Below, in pieces: positions 24,715-36,281 of a stretch of 64,000 nucleotides of DNA. The notes beneath the pieces are model-generated. The model had not been told where the DNA came from, searched no databases, and saw only the letters and a list, made by a program, of their open reading frames with translations. The stretch covers positions 682,001 through 746,000 of the forward strand of contig VCCP01000003.1 in NCBI GenBank assembly GCA_005765155.1, in the 5' to 3' direction. The DNA is from Zelopaecilomyces penicillatus (Eukaryota > Ascomycota > Sordariomycetes > Hypocreales > Pseudodiploosporaceae). The position numbers and the translations under genes were made by a program. The stretch's first letter is position 1. Each line of letters opens with the position of its first letter.

Positions 24715-27700
24715 AATTGATGTCTCTGTATGAATGAAAACAAAATGATTGAATGGGGACCCCTTATGATAAAATGCGAGGAAGTGAAACCGCCAATACA
24801 ATATAGTCAGGGAAGACAATGTAAGGGATACCGTCGGGAGTCCACACCTTAAACCATGACAAGCAGTCCAATGCAGAGCTGCATATGTTTATATATGTAT
24901 TGTATTTATAGGCATACTACCCACGAGTCAAGGAAGCATATGCAAGACAATATGTTCCATGAACGGCCCGCCTCCCAGCTTCTCGAGAAACCTATTCAAT
25001 AACTACCCAGTAGGGCTTAGTTTTCCCAGTATAGTTAATGTATCAAATCGAACCACCTCAGCTATGGCCACACGGTCCACACCCCATCCCATGCATGTCC
25101 GTAACTGAACCACCAATACAATTCATCCCACACCATATGCATTGCAACTGTATTTTCTGGTTCACATCAAACTATTATAAACATTATTAAAGATATGTCA
25201 TTGTATATAATCTAGAAAGGAACTTACAAGTACTATACAATCTCTAATAGAAAATAATCGATCAATATTTAGCTGGGACAACATTGTCTTGGCCTGCTCT
25301 CCCACATCAGCCGCATCGGCATAGTAGCTAACCCGATAGTGGGTTATGTCGAAATATGTACAGAATAGGATACAAAAATCGCCTCAACAGTTGACGGCTC
25401 ACTATGTAGCCCAACCAAGTCCGTTTGCGTTTGGCAAGATTCCGCGAGGTTTTAAATGGTGTGGTTCTGATAGGCTTTCCGCTTGGTAGTGGCGCGGGTA
25501 CAGGGACCGCGACGAGGGTCATGGGAGTCGTGCTCGCTAGCTGCTGAGCTTGACAAAATGAGGGGGCCGATAACTATCCCTGAAGTGACCTTGAGACATC
25601 ATTCATGCATGAAGTGTACAGTATGTAGGCGATCTGTACATCCAGCACAGCAATTGTAAAGACACAAGTGTTCTGTCTTATGCCCTGCGATGTGCTTTGG
25701 CCCAACAACGCAGAGTAATTGGTGGTGTAGTGGCGTATCTTTTCATTGGAGGCTCGTTAACAGGCATTGTAGCTTGTTGAACAGCGGGGAATTGAGGAAA
25801 ACGAAGCTGGAGAGTTTGCACACGTCGAAGATGGGTTCTCCACAGCTACCCATGCTGTCTTAGACAGTACGGCAGGGGCACAAATGGCTTGCGGGTTCCA
25901 GCCAATCCCGAGGGAGAGGCGTAACTAGCTCCTTAGTGCCGGCCCCCATCAATGGAATGAATACGGTACACGGCTCGGGCTGCCAAGACCTAAGCTGGAG
26001 CTTTCAACGGGATTCCTTCTAGGGCTGGTTGGTGAAACCCGACGTTATCAGCAATTTGCCTTTATCCAAATGCCCCGTACGGAGTAACGCCTTGTATGAA
26101 GGAAAAAGAAGACGTACAGCAGGCATGTGATTGGAATCTAGGAGCACTTCTCAGGGGCTTATTGCCGTTATGGTACTACGAAGCACCAACCAGTCAGTGT
26201 CACATAGACCGTAGGGATGTTAGAAGGCGTTTGGTGTGTCACAGACCTAACAAGTTTCCCTCCAGCAATGCCATTCAAGACAACAGTTCTTGGCCATTGT
26301 TACATGGCGCTGAAGCAAGGCGATCAATATCCAAGTTCTGCAAGATAAATGCATATAGGATCCATTGGCAGCCCAACTCTGTGCGGGGGAAGGGGTATGG
26401 GGGGTGGGGTAACATGATGAAGGCATGGGCAGATAGCAGCCATCTTGCTATTCGCTTAAAAACAGCCTGCATTACCGCGACGGATGCTAACAGGCGTCTT
26501 CAACCCTCTCAGGAGGTCCTATAGTCATAATGGTGTTAATAGGTGCCGCATGAAGCATGTCCATAAGTTAATGTTGGTGACACCAGTAGCAACGAAAAGA
26601 AGAAGCTGTAGATTCTTTGCCGCACCCGCTTGGGCCCTCGGCACTTGGGACAGCTCTTTTTGGTCATCCTACCGACAATCGGCCCACCGTACAAAGGACA
26701 ATCCGAGAAGGGACCAGACCAGAGCAGTCTAGGTGGACAAGACGTCGGGGCAATGGGACGACAGAGCGGGGGTTTCGCTGCTGTTGCAGTTCGATCTCGT
26801 GTGGGGAAGCTGGGATGTTTTCTTTAGCGGCCGGGGCCGGGGCTCGATTAGTGTGTTGGTGTGCATTATCGCCGTCGAACCAGGACCGAATAGTTCATCT
26901 GGAGCTTATCTGTCGTTGGCTCCATCAGCTCTGTTCCTGTTGGGTTCATCCAACACTCCATAACAAAAAGTGCATACTAGTTGATAAAGATGCATGCGTC
27001 TCTGGATGGTGGCCTTGATGCCGGTCTTACATTCTCGAACAGTGGCACATTATTGTGTGCCAGACGCAGCAAGTCTACCTGTTCGTTCTTTCCGCCCTGC
27101 ATGTGGCAAAATCCGTCGCCCAAGTGGCAGGCGCCACCATTAAACGGGCGACATGCAGAAATATAACAATGGTGAAGCTTTTCTTCTATTGAGTTTTCTC
27201 ATATCCATCAATTGACACTCTATTAGCATATGCATCTGTAGAACATTTGTCTCTATATTTCAGTATGCAAATGGCTTTTTCCAGTTGTTGATTCCGTTCT
27301 GTCTCATCCAAACTCCCGAGATACGATAAACTGATGTTAGTCCAAACGTTGCTTGAGATGACACACTACCTAAATGACCTAGCCTTTTGCGGAATGAATT
27401 GCTGTAGCAATTGGCAGCTTGATTCCGGCTAAGTTACTGAGATGATGCTACTTCATAGAGGAAACGGCATAGGAAGTAAAAGTAAGAAAGCGAAAGAGTA
27501 CAAAGGTAGAATGAAACAACGAAAGGCCACAACCAGGAAGAGAATGGACGTAACGAACGAGATGAAAGTGACGCATACATCCTGCTATGTAGTAGCTAAA
27601 GCAAATTACATAGGTGAAATACACTGAATGAAGTCTCTGCAGTTTTTAAAGGCCTACTGTAAGTGGCTGATTCTATAACAGATATGAATACATCAACTTG

Positions 27701-27803
27701 CGTCTTATTCAAGTTCATCAGCAATGAAGACCAACCACGCATCCTTTGCAGCTTTTAAAGGCAGAGCATTCCAAACTATTGGATTATTCGCATCTTTCAT
27801 AAT
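24715..27803. other. Intergenic region
   Basis: About 3.1 kb with no supportable gene. The first part is the permease promoter. Short open frames are scattered on both strands without recognisable domains. An inverted CCGTACGGAGTA-type motif, a common non-coding word in this window, is at about 26075-26087. Confidence 0.45.
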
Positions 27804-28635
27804 CTAATCCACAAGACGAATAACAAAATCCACCCCCCATGTCCAGCAATCCTTGAGAGCTTTGGAGAGATCTTCCGCGCCTTCAACACCACGTGTAGCC
27901 GTAATATTTCTTGGCCCTGTTTCGATCATTGCATTGAGTATTTCTCGCAAGTCACCTGATGTGACGCCATCTTGAGTTTTACGTGTTGTGTAACTCCTCC
28001 TTGCACTCGAGGGGGGAGGGACACTTCTAGTGATGGTATCTCTGTGGAGAATGTTGAGGTTCTGCCGCGTCGTTGTCGACTACTAGACACCGCAAAATCT
28101 GCATCATCACTGGCACTGATTATAGACCAGCCTGGTGGAGGTTCTCTAGTAAAGATCTCGCGCCAGGTTTCAACCGTGATACCGTCGCCAACCAGGAGGC
28201 CGTTTTGAATAACTCTGCAGCTACATTTTGAGTGTTTTTTAGTGATTAAAACTTCATGTTGCTTACTCATTGACAGCTTTCTATGGACAGAATGCGTTGT
28301 CCTTGACAGTGCCTCGGCCTCAAGAAAGATGCGCCAGTAAGTTCTTAGCTTGTTGTAACGATGTTCGACGACTCTCAAGCTCCACTTCCGCTGCGGGAAT
28401 TTTGCGGCCAAATTGCGTGCAAAAAAAAGTTGAAACCAAACCTCCATGAAGCAGGTATTGATGAATTCAACTGGCCCTCACATTCAGCTTCGAACGAAAG
28501 TTTCAGTAAAAATCCTGACTGCTCCAAAGTCCAGCGCCACCGTAGTATCACTGACGGTCTTCGGTTAGACCCTCGAGTAGATGGGGAAGACGAGTTTTGG
28601 AAACCATCTGGCCAATCTTGTGATGCCTGGCTCAT
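27804..28635 (-). pseudogene. Myb/SANT-like DNA-binding domain gene broken by two frameshifts
   Basis: Three reading frames on the minus strand join into one protein-like sequence from an ATG at 28635 to a TAG at 27804. Frame 1 gives RWRWTLEQSGFLLKLSFEAE. Frame 2 gives ARNLAAKFPQRKWSLRVVEH, then NKLRTYWRIFLEAEALS and GDGITVETWREIFTREP. Frame 3 gives RRSYTTRKTQDGVTSGDLRE to KALKDCWTWGVDFVIRLVD. This is the Myb/SANT-like helix-turn-helix pattern (W...E...L ... FPQRKW...V..RY.KLR..W) common in fungal genomes, often near mobile elements. Both frame changes fall in mononucleotide runs: the A-run at 28421-28428 and the G-run at about 28012-28017 (plus strand). That fits either genuine decay or an assembly error. 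Function is probably DNA binding; no target is known. Confidence 0.65.
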
Positions 28636-28904
28636 TGTGACTATTTGAAAAGGTGAAGCAATAAAGATTCTAAGGTGTACAAATCAAGGTATTCGTTCTT
28701 TCTACGTCACTCTGGGAGCTCTCACGTCCCGTCCAAAGGTTGTGAAAAGTGGGCTATCATGAGTGTAGCTTTGACCAATGAGCTGTTACAATTAATTATA
28801 TCTCAGCAGCGAGAGATGCCCATCAATTCCATCAAAGCAAACTCTCTTAACACAGTCGGTTTCCACAAAAAAGAATAAATTGGGAATCGACCAAAAAAGA
28901 TATC

Positions 28905-29075
28905 TGTCCTCGGTGAGGCTCGAACTCACGACCTTCAGATAGCCCAAACTACTGTTTGGATCATAATGTAGAATATCTAATTGATGATGTTTAGTATGAT
29001 GTGCAAACTCAATGGCTGAGCTGGATTGAGGGGAACTCACGAGACTGACGCGCTAACCAACTGGGCCACGAAGAC
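28905..29075 (-). tRNA. tRNA-Thr (anticodon CGT) with a 97-nt intron
   Basis: A full cloverleaf can be drawn on the minus strand. The acceptor stem GTCTTCG (29075-29069) pairs with CGAGGAC (28912-28906), with one G-T wobble, and the discriminator A is at 28905. The D-arm is GCCC-AGTTGGTTA-GCGC with one mismatch. The anticodon arm TCAGT-CTCGTG-A-TCTGA places CGT at 29041-29039. The T-arm is GTGAG-TTCGAGC-CTCAC. The intron occupies 29037-28941, directly after position 37, the normal place for eukaryotic nuclear tRNA introns. The mature length is 74 nt. The TTCGAGC T-loop and GGTTAGCGC D-loop supply the B and A boxes for RNA polymerase III. An intron of 97 nt is long for a tRNA. Confidence 0.85.
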
Positions 29076-31518
29076 TGGTGATGTGAATCTGGCCGAGTAG
29101 TTTGTGGTTACATAGGTTTGCTTTTTCTAGGGCAGAATGACAGCCAATTGGGGATTCCGTTGACACGGCCAATTACCACTTCAGAACATTAGCAGCTGGA
29201 TGAATTTATGCAGCTCACATTCTGTAATATATTTGAATCAAAGGCGAAAGAAGGTGCAGCTTATTCTGGGATTTGTTTGGATGATCATCCATGTCGTTGG
29301 AAATGAAGGCTGGCCAGCTAGTGCGCCTGAGAGAAGTAGGGTGCTGTGCTTGGATGACAGTACTCCTCATTCCGGGCCATCACGCGAGTCTACATACAGT
29401 TTTAGTTGCGTAAACACGGACCGAGATGTGAAATCTTTCAATGTCCCATGTTTATTTTTTTACTTCTCCGTCTGTAAATACAAAAGAACCATCGGTAAAG
29501 CACCAAGGCTGAGTCGGTACATTCTACTTTGTGCTAGAGATGTGGAAGCGAAACCCACAGACCTGAGACTAGGGGTGACAAGTTCCAAGCTCCAACGGTG
29601 ATCTGCCACGGCGTTTTCTTTCTCTCTTTTTAGCGTGTACAGTACGGTATAAGAGCCGGCGACGCACGTGGAGACAGTTTCGGTTAGAAAAGAGGACGAT
29701 CTAGGTCGGCTAGATAAATTAGCTGATGAATCGGGATAGACAGTTTCGAGAAAATATACGGGGGAAGCAGGAAAATAGTCAAGGGATGGTAGTAGTAGCT
29801 TCTGCCCGTAAACGATATTTAGCCAAATAGGCGGCGTGAGGCGGCTTAGTCGGAAATTGATGCTGAAAGAACCGAGACGCCTTTGAGGCTGGGATAAAGC
29901 TTGTGGCGGTTGATTCCGTTAGATGTGTAAAAAGAACTATAAAAAAAAACGTTGATGCTGTAATGACTTGGTCATAGGGCTGGGAGCTGTAGCTTACAGA
30001 GAACCTATCAATATGTCGGCTTAGAGATCATGGACGGGACCTATTTTGGTGTGCTTCGCAACCTTCCCTCGCCAGCTGACTGAAGCAGTTGCTGTAATTA
30101 GATTTGGAAGCTTGTAAGCACCCACCTGAACCCTCTCCAAAGCCACCCTAGGGCTGTTTACAGGGGGGGTAGCATGTGAAATCTTAGCTGGAGGTCTCCA
30201 GTCATGGTGCGTGCATGTCGACCAAATCGGCGCGAGCCCCGATTCGGGTCTGCAGGCCCGTGGACACCCTTCTCCTTGCTGGGACAGGTCGCAGGCTGGG
30301 GCAACGACCCGCTGAGCCAGTCGGAACTCAGCACCCGCATCAGTGATGGAGGCCCTTTGTCTTGGTGGTTTTTTTAGGTCCGAGACATGACTAGAGACGG
30401 GCAGTCCGGGCCAGATGCAACGTGCTGGGCTGGTTCGCACATGGCAGGCAGGGCAAGTTTCTACCCGATGAGAATAGGTGCTTCATCAGGTTGAGTAAAG
30501 TCGAAAACGTCAAAGGGCAAGGTATTTATTACCTTCGATATGGAACACCACGATATTGGCTGGTAGCCCAGGTGATTAAACGTTATGAACAAGGATCTTA
30601 TGGCGCTCCACCGCCCTGAACGCCAATGCGCCGCCCACTGTCACTCCCACCGCTACCCACTATTATTGCTCTTCTGTCAAGTTCCCCCCCGCCTGCATCG
30701 CATCCGCCTCCATCCCATCCCGTCTCTCGCTAAACCCTCCAGGGCATGTGAGCTGGTGTAGTAGGCTCTCAGCTGCAGCTTAGAACGTTGCCCTCGACCT
30801 AACTCCCTGCGGGTACCTGGTGTTCAACGGGCTGTCGTCTCCTCCACCAGCCCGAACTTCTCCCTCCTCATGCTTTGCATTCTTCCTTTTCCGATTCCCT
30901 ATTTATTGATCTATTGAAACCTCTCCCCTCTTCCCTCTCGCGCGTGCGCGCTTCTTCTTTTCGCCTTCGCTTTTGGACCCTATAGCTTTCTCGGTGCTTT
31001 CTTGCTCAGCTATTATTTTCTTTTTTTCTTGGTGTCCCCCATGTTGTTCCTCAGCTCTTGTCGCATCCACCAGCATAATCCCTGACATTCGCAACTTGAG
31101 AGGTTCATCCGAGGCTACGACTGGACGACAACAGAGCCCGAAGGGTTGCGGGAAAAACGACGAGAGGGCAGGAATTTTGGTCAACGAGCTTGGACAGCTG
31201 AAGAATTCTTGCTTATTTGGACCGACCATAACGTTTCCACACACCGTTCGGTCATCAAGCTACGCCGAGATTCATTACGCTCCACCTGCGAGTCAGTTCT
31301 GTCATCTAACGCGCTCTCTGGATCTGGGATCCTGCTCTGATTCCGACTCCTTTTTAAATCAAAGCTCAGCCCAGCTGGTACATGAATAAACTCAACAAGC
31401 GACTTACCAATATTCATCAAGGATATTCCTTATTCTCGACTATCTATCTTAACTGTCGCAAGTGTCGCATGAAGGACCGGCATCAACAGCAACAGCTATA
31501 GGACAGTCGACTGCCAAG
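29076..31518. other. Intergenic region
   Basis: About 2.4 kb without a supportable gene. The final ~900 bp is C/T-rich and is probably the promoter and long 5' leader of the MFS gene. Confidence 0.45.
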
Positions 31519-33173
31519 ATGGGTGGCCGCTTCTGGCGCGGTCAGAAACTCGGGTCCCAGGACTTTGGCCTCCATGAACGCAGCGAGGTAGATTCACGGG
31601 CCGAAGGTGATGGCGAGCATGGCGGGGGAGCGGCGGTTGTCGAGTATCGCACCTACAAGCGCCGCTGGTTGGGGCTCGCGCAGCTGATGCTCATGAATAT
31701 TGTCGTCTCATGGGATGTAAGTTGGAACAAACACCCCTCCTCGCACAATTATCCTGCCAAGTCTTTGTCCCCCGTGTCGTAGTACAGCTTGAGACAGAAA
31801 TGGAGATTTGTTGACAACTGACACCTGCTGTTACACAGTGGCTCACATACGCCCCCGTCGCCACCGACGCCGCCGTGTACTACAATGTCTCCAAATCGGC
31901 CATCAACTGGATCAGCACAGCCTTCTTCCTCGCATTCGTCGCCATCTTCCCCCTCACCATTGCCGTGCTACACCGGGGGCCCAAGCCGGCCTTTATGTGC
32001 GCCGCTGTGCTACTCCTTGTCGGCAACTGGATCCGCTACGCCGGTTCGTACAGCCGTTCCGGGGGCCGCTACGGCCTCGCCATGGCCGGAGAGATCCTCA
32101 TCGGCTTCGCTCAACCGTTTGTGCTCGCCGCGCCGACGCGATATTCCGATATGTGGTTTACCAACCGCGGGCGAGTTACGGCCACGGCGCTGGCGAGTCT
32201 GGCGAATCCGCTGGGTGCTGCGCTGGGGCAGCTCATCAACCCTCTGTGGGTCAAGGAGCCAGGTGATGTCTCCAAGATGGTGCTCTATGTTTCTATCATT
32301 GTACGTTTGCCCTTTTTCATTTCTGCCATTCCCTTCTGCTTTTGTCAACTATGCGTTTCTTCAGAGCGAGGAGGCAAGCTTGTTTCAACCAGCTAATATA
32401 AACCCCAGTCTACCGTCGGTTCCCTCCCGTCCTTTTTCGTGCCGAGCAAACCCCCAACGCCAGTAGCACCCTCATGCGAAACCCCCAAGCTGCACATCAG
32501 AGAGTCCATCAAAATCGCCGCCAAATCGCTTGAGCTCTGGCTCGTTCTCATCCCCTTTTTCATCTTTGTCGGCTTCTTCAACTCCCTCTCTACGCTACTC
32601 AACCAGATGATGACCCCCTACGGCTTCACCGACGACGAAGCCGGCATCGGCGGCGCCATCCTCATCGTCGTCGGCCTCATCTTCGCCGCCATCACCTCAC
32701 CCATCCTCGACCGCACAAAGGCATTCCTCCTCGCCCTCAAGCTTCTCATCCCCATCATCGCCATCTGCTACCTCATCTTCATCTGGATGCCCGAGACCGG
32801 CAGCATCGTCGGTCCTTATGTTGTGCTCGCTGGAATCGGCGCCGGTAGTTTCTCTCTCTTACCCATCGCCGTCGAATACCTCGTCGAGCTCAGCCACCCC
32901 ATGAGCCCCGAAGTTACATCCACCACTGCCTGGGCCGGCGGCCAACTCTTTGGAGCCATTTTCGTCATCGTCAGCGACGCCCTGACGGCCGGCGAGGGCG
33001 CTGACCCGCCACGGAACATGAAACGAGCTCTCATCTTCCAGGCAGTCTTGACACTGGTCGTGGCTCCGATGGTTCTAGTGCTGGGCTTGTTTGGCCGCAA
33101 GGACAAGGTGGTGTTGAGAAGGGTTCGTTCCGATGAGCATGGTCACGAGCGGAGTGTAACAACAGCTATGTGA
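31519..33173 (+). CDS. MFS transporter of the FLVCR/DIRC2-like family
   Basis: Three exons, 31519-31716, 31839-32300 and 32409-33173, give 474 aa. After a ~45-residue hydrophilic N-terminus come the hydrophobic helices: RRWLGLAQLMLMNIVVSWD-WLTYAPVA, SAINWISTAFFLAFVAIFPL and the stretch AAVLLLVGNWIRYAGS. Then GEILIGFAQPFVLAAPTRYS and NPLGAALGQLINPLWV match the FLVCR-type signature (GQ..A.AQPF.L..P.k....WF ... GN.lG.a.G). The second half carries LVLIPFFIFVGFFNSLSTLL and MTPYGFTDDEAGIGGAILI. Mammalian relatives carry haem, choline or ethanolamine; the substrate here is not predictable. The protein is a membrane protein with about 12 helices, ending in a short charged tail. Both exon joins are phase 0 within helices and the frames are continuous. 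Confidence 0.9.
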
Positions 33174-33668
33174 AAAAATGAAAATGAAACATTGCTAACC
33201 ACATGATATTTTACATTGGTACATGATTATGAGCAGATACATAAGCTGCATTTTGTATTTACATGAAGCAAACGTTTTTCTGTTTTTTTTTTCCTTTGGA
33301 TTTCGAGACTTGATGACTGGATAGGGGCGAGATATCAGCAACGTTTACCTTTTTTTTTTGCCAAGGTTTCAGTATGAGAAGAATGCAGATGGCAGAGTAT
33401 GGCAAAGGCGCTATGGAAATGATATTATTGATTAGTATCATGAGATTTGCATATTAGCTGCGAAATGAATATACCCTGGTTTAGCTTCGCTGATGCTTTT
33501 GTAAGGTAGAAAATCAATGGAAACTATCCCCCGCTTCAGCCAAATGCGTGTCCCCCTCTTGTGTTCATTTCCGTAGTATCACGGATTATATGTGATGATT
33601 GAATGGCATCGCCGTACTCCTAACAGTTGAGGTTGCCAATGCTTATTAACTCCTCTTCGCATCATTTC
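33174..33668. other. Convergent intergenic region
   Basis: About 495 bp between the 3' ends of the MFS gene and erg27. It contains T-runs near 33283-33293 and 33350-33358. No gene is seen. Confidence 0.45.
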
Positions 33669-35275
33669 TCATTTTTCCTTTTTGCCATCCTGGTCCAGAA
33701 TCTCAGCCCACTGGTGCCGCAGACGCTCCATTTCCTGCCAGCACTTTGCACCGAGTTCCTCAAACGCAGCCACATCCTCCTCGCTAGCATTCTTCGTCCC
33801 CAACTTACGTCCCACAGACTTATGCAGAATACCCTCAGAGGTGTCAGCAGCAATGGTCTCATCGGTCTCTGGTTTGCCCTCCCAGCCCCAGCCTTCAACT
33901 TCGGACTTCTTGACGTAAGTGCGTAAATCACTGCCGCAGCTGCTACCCCACTTGATGCGATCAGCAGCCTGGGCATCGAGAGTAGCTTGGTCTTGGAGGA
34001 CAATCCAGGCGGGGGCGTTGGCGCCACGGTAGCCGTCGACGTTGTGCCATGGAGAGCCGAAGTAGCGGCAGAGAACGAGAACGAGTTTGTAGGCCCAGTG
34101 GAAGAACCAAGGTAGTGGGAAGAGGTTGCTGAATACAACGCCAGGGTGAGAAAGGTACATCTTTGGCGGGATGGGCTTGTCTTTGGTGTTGCCGCCGCTT
34201 TCGGAGTCGAGCTGGAGGAATGGCTTGGAGAATGGTAGGGCGGCCGGGAGAGAATGTGTAAGGGAGATGACGTCGGTGAGGCGCTTGGCGGATTCATAGG
34301 CAATGGGGCGGAGGAAGCACTGCATGTCGTCTGGGTCCAGGACTTCGTGAATGGCTTCGATGCTACTGGTCCAGATAATACGGCCGGGAGCGAGGTTGTC
34401 TCCAGAGCGGCGGCTCAGAAGGGGTAGCAGCTGGTGTGCGAGAATGTAGTGGCCAAAGACGCAGGCGGCGAAGACTTCTCCTAAGAGGGGTTTGTCGGGC
34501 TATTGATATAACACAAGCAGTGTCCTCGGTTAGAAAACTCTTCGAGGGGGGGGAGCAGGAGATTGACGCTCAATTCCCGAAAAAGATAACTTACATAGTT
34601 GTAAACCGACCGCACATTCAGAATGCACGTCGGCAGGGCATTCTTGAAACTCGGCCACGTCGCAATCTGTATCAAACCCTGTGTGAAGAAGGACCAAATA
34701 GCCAACGGGTAGTTACACCCCGTCCACCCACCATACGCCGCATTAAACACCACAGAATCCAACCTCGGTATCCTCACATCGCGCAGATATTCCCCCTCCA
34801 ACCCCTCCGGATTGCTCACAGGCTCCGTGCAGAGCTTCTCAGCAAAGGCATACACCCCGCGCAGGTCACACAGGTCGAGCGACAGACTCAGCACATGGAT
34901 GCGCGCAACGGTGTCCTGCCAGCGATAGTCGGCGTCGCTGCCGCCGCCAGCGGCACGGGACAGCAGGGATTTGGACGTCTGGGCCGCAGTGGTTGCGTAT
35001 TCGCGTAGGGCTTGGATGGCGAGGAGCGATTTGGAGCTGGAGCGCGTAGTGGGGATGAGGATGAGGTGGGCGGAGAGGGAGCGGGTTGCGAGGAACTCGT
35101 CGATGAGGCGCTGTCCGATGCCGAGGCCAATGCCACTGTGGAATAGGTGTTAGCTTGTCAGAGAACGGATGGCTATATAGATCTAGAAGAGGAGAAGAAC
35201 AAACCTGTTGGCGCCCGTGATGAGCACAAAGAGCTGCTCCTCGGGCGGCACCGAGTCCCACGGGGCAGCCACCAT
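33669..35275 (-). CDS. erg27: 3-keto-steroid reductase Erg27 (ergosterol biosynthesis)
   Basis: Minus-strand gene, exons 35275-35205, 35135-34595 and 34499-33669, encoding 480 aa. It is a short-chain dehydrogenase: the cofactor motif ITGANSGIGLGIGQR is rebuilt across the first intron. RLDSVVFNAAYGGWTG follows, as does GEVFAACVFGHYILAHQLLP. WTSSIEA carries the catalytic Ser, and the YESAKR catalytic Y-x3-K is in AYESAKRLTDV. MYLSHPGVVFSNLFPLP is characteristic of the Erg27/HSD17B7 group. The enzyme reduces the C-3 ketone during C-4 demethylation of sterols at the ER, with Erg25, Erg26 and Erg28. Length is longer than yeast Erg27 (about 350 aa) because of an extended C-terminus typical of filamentous fungi. 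It is a known target class of hydroxyanilide fungicides. Confidence 0.93.
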
Positions 35276-36281
35276 TTTTGTCTGCGTGCCTCTGTCTGTT
35301 CCTGTTTGCTCTGATTTTTGTTCTTTTTGTACTGTGAATGCTCTTTCTTGATTTCGTCGGTGCTTTCTGGTGTTCTTTTCAACAGGAAATCCCCGTAATA
35401 GACTCTCTCTAGTCGGGGGACGTTGTCGAGCAGCAGCGTAGCTTTCTTAAAATGCGAGCGAACTTTGGGTATTACCAAAAAGGACAGGGGGGGCTGTCAA
35501 GAGCTCTGGGAGAAGATGACAACAACCCCCACCACGTCGCTACCCACTCTGGAACGTGCCTTGCCGAGCACGAACCAATGGCATGATTTGATACTTCAAT
35601 ATCGCATGTTCGGTAAGCACTCAATTTAAATGCCGAGAAATCCAGTCAGCATGGCTGAGCGTTTCCAATGGGATTAAAGCTTCCCCCAATCTCAATGCCC
35701 TAAATTGCTTGAAGTCAGCAATTGAAATCTGCATCTTCCTGTGCCTCATATGCCTACTCTCTACTATATCTACGGCATACGGGGCGGCCCGTTGCGATAC
35801 ACACATGTGCCCAGTAGATTACCTAGTGGACTGACTTGACTTTTCAAGTCTGTGTGAAATGGCATGGTTGCTAGAGGGCCATCACTTGGCAGTCATTCCT
35901 CGACATAGGTTGGCCGCTGGGCTTTGCCTGTGGCAGGATTCAAAGCATTATAAAGATGATCCAAATCTTGCGCAGCTAGGGAAAAGCACTTGCCAAGCGT
36001 CTCAACTTGACAGCAGCCGTACTCCAAAGGGTTCACATAATGTCGCAGGAATGGCTTTATACGTTAAATCATCATAGTATTTTTTCTCATCATCATATAT
36101 AGTCATCTAGCGTATACATTGTGCCTGCCCAAAACCTGTCGCAGTAGTTAAAATTAAAGTCTCCTTGACGTTGAAATGACAAGCTGTCAAAGCTCAACTT
36201 TATCCCCGTGTACCCGATCAGTCGAAAAGCAAGATTCATCACTATGCGTGCCAGATACTTGTCCTGCCAAAAACGCGGTGA
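35276..36281. other. Intergenic region
   Basis: About 1 kb: the erg27 promoter on one side and the scp160 3' end on the other. No gene is seen. Confidence 0.45.

Noticed and set aside
28792..29040. 82-codon minus-strand open frame
   Set aside because: It covers the tRNA-Thr and its intron; the cloverleaf explains the sequence.
34436..35008. 190-codon plus-strand open frame
   Set aside because: It is the shadow of erg27 on the opposite strand.
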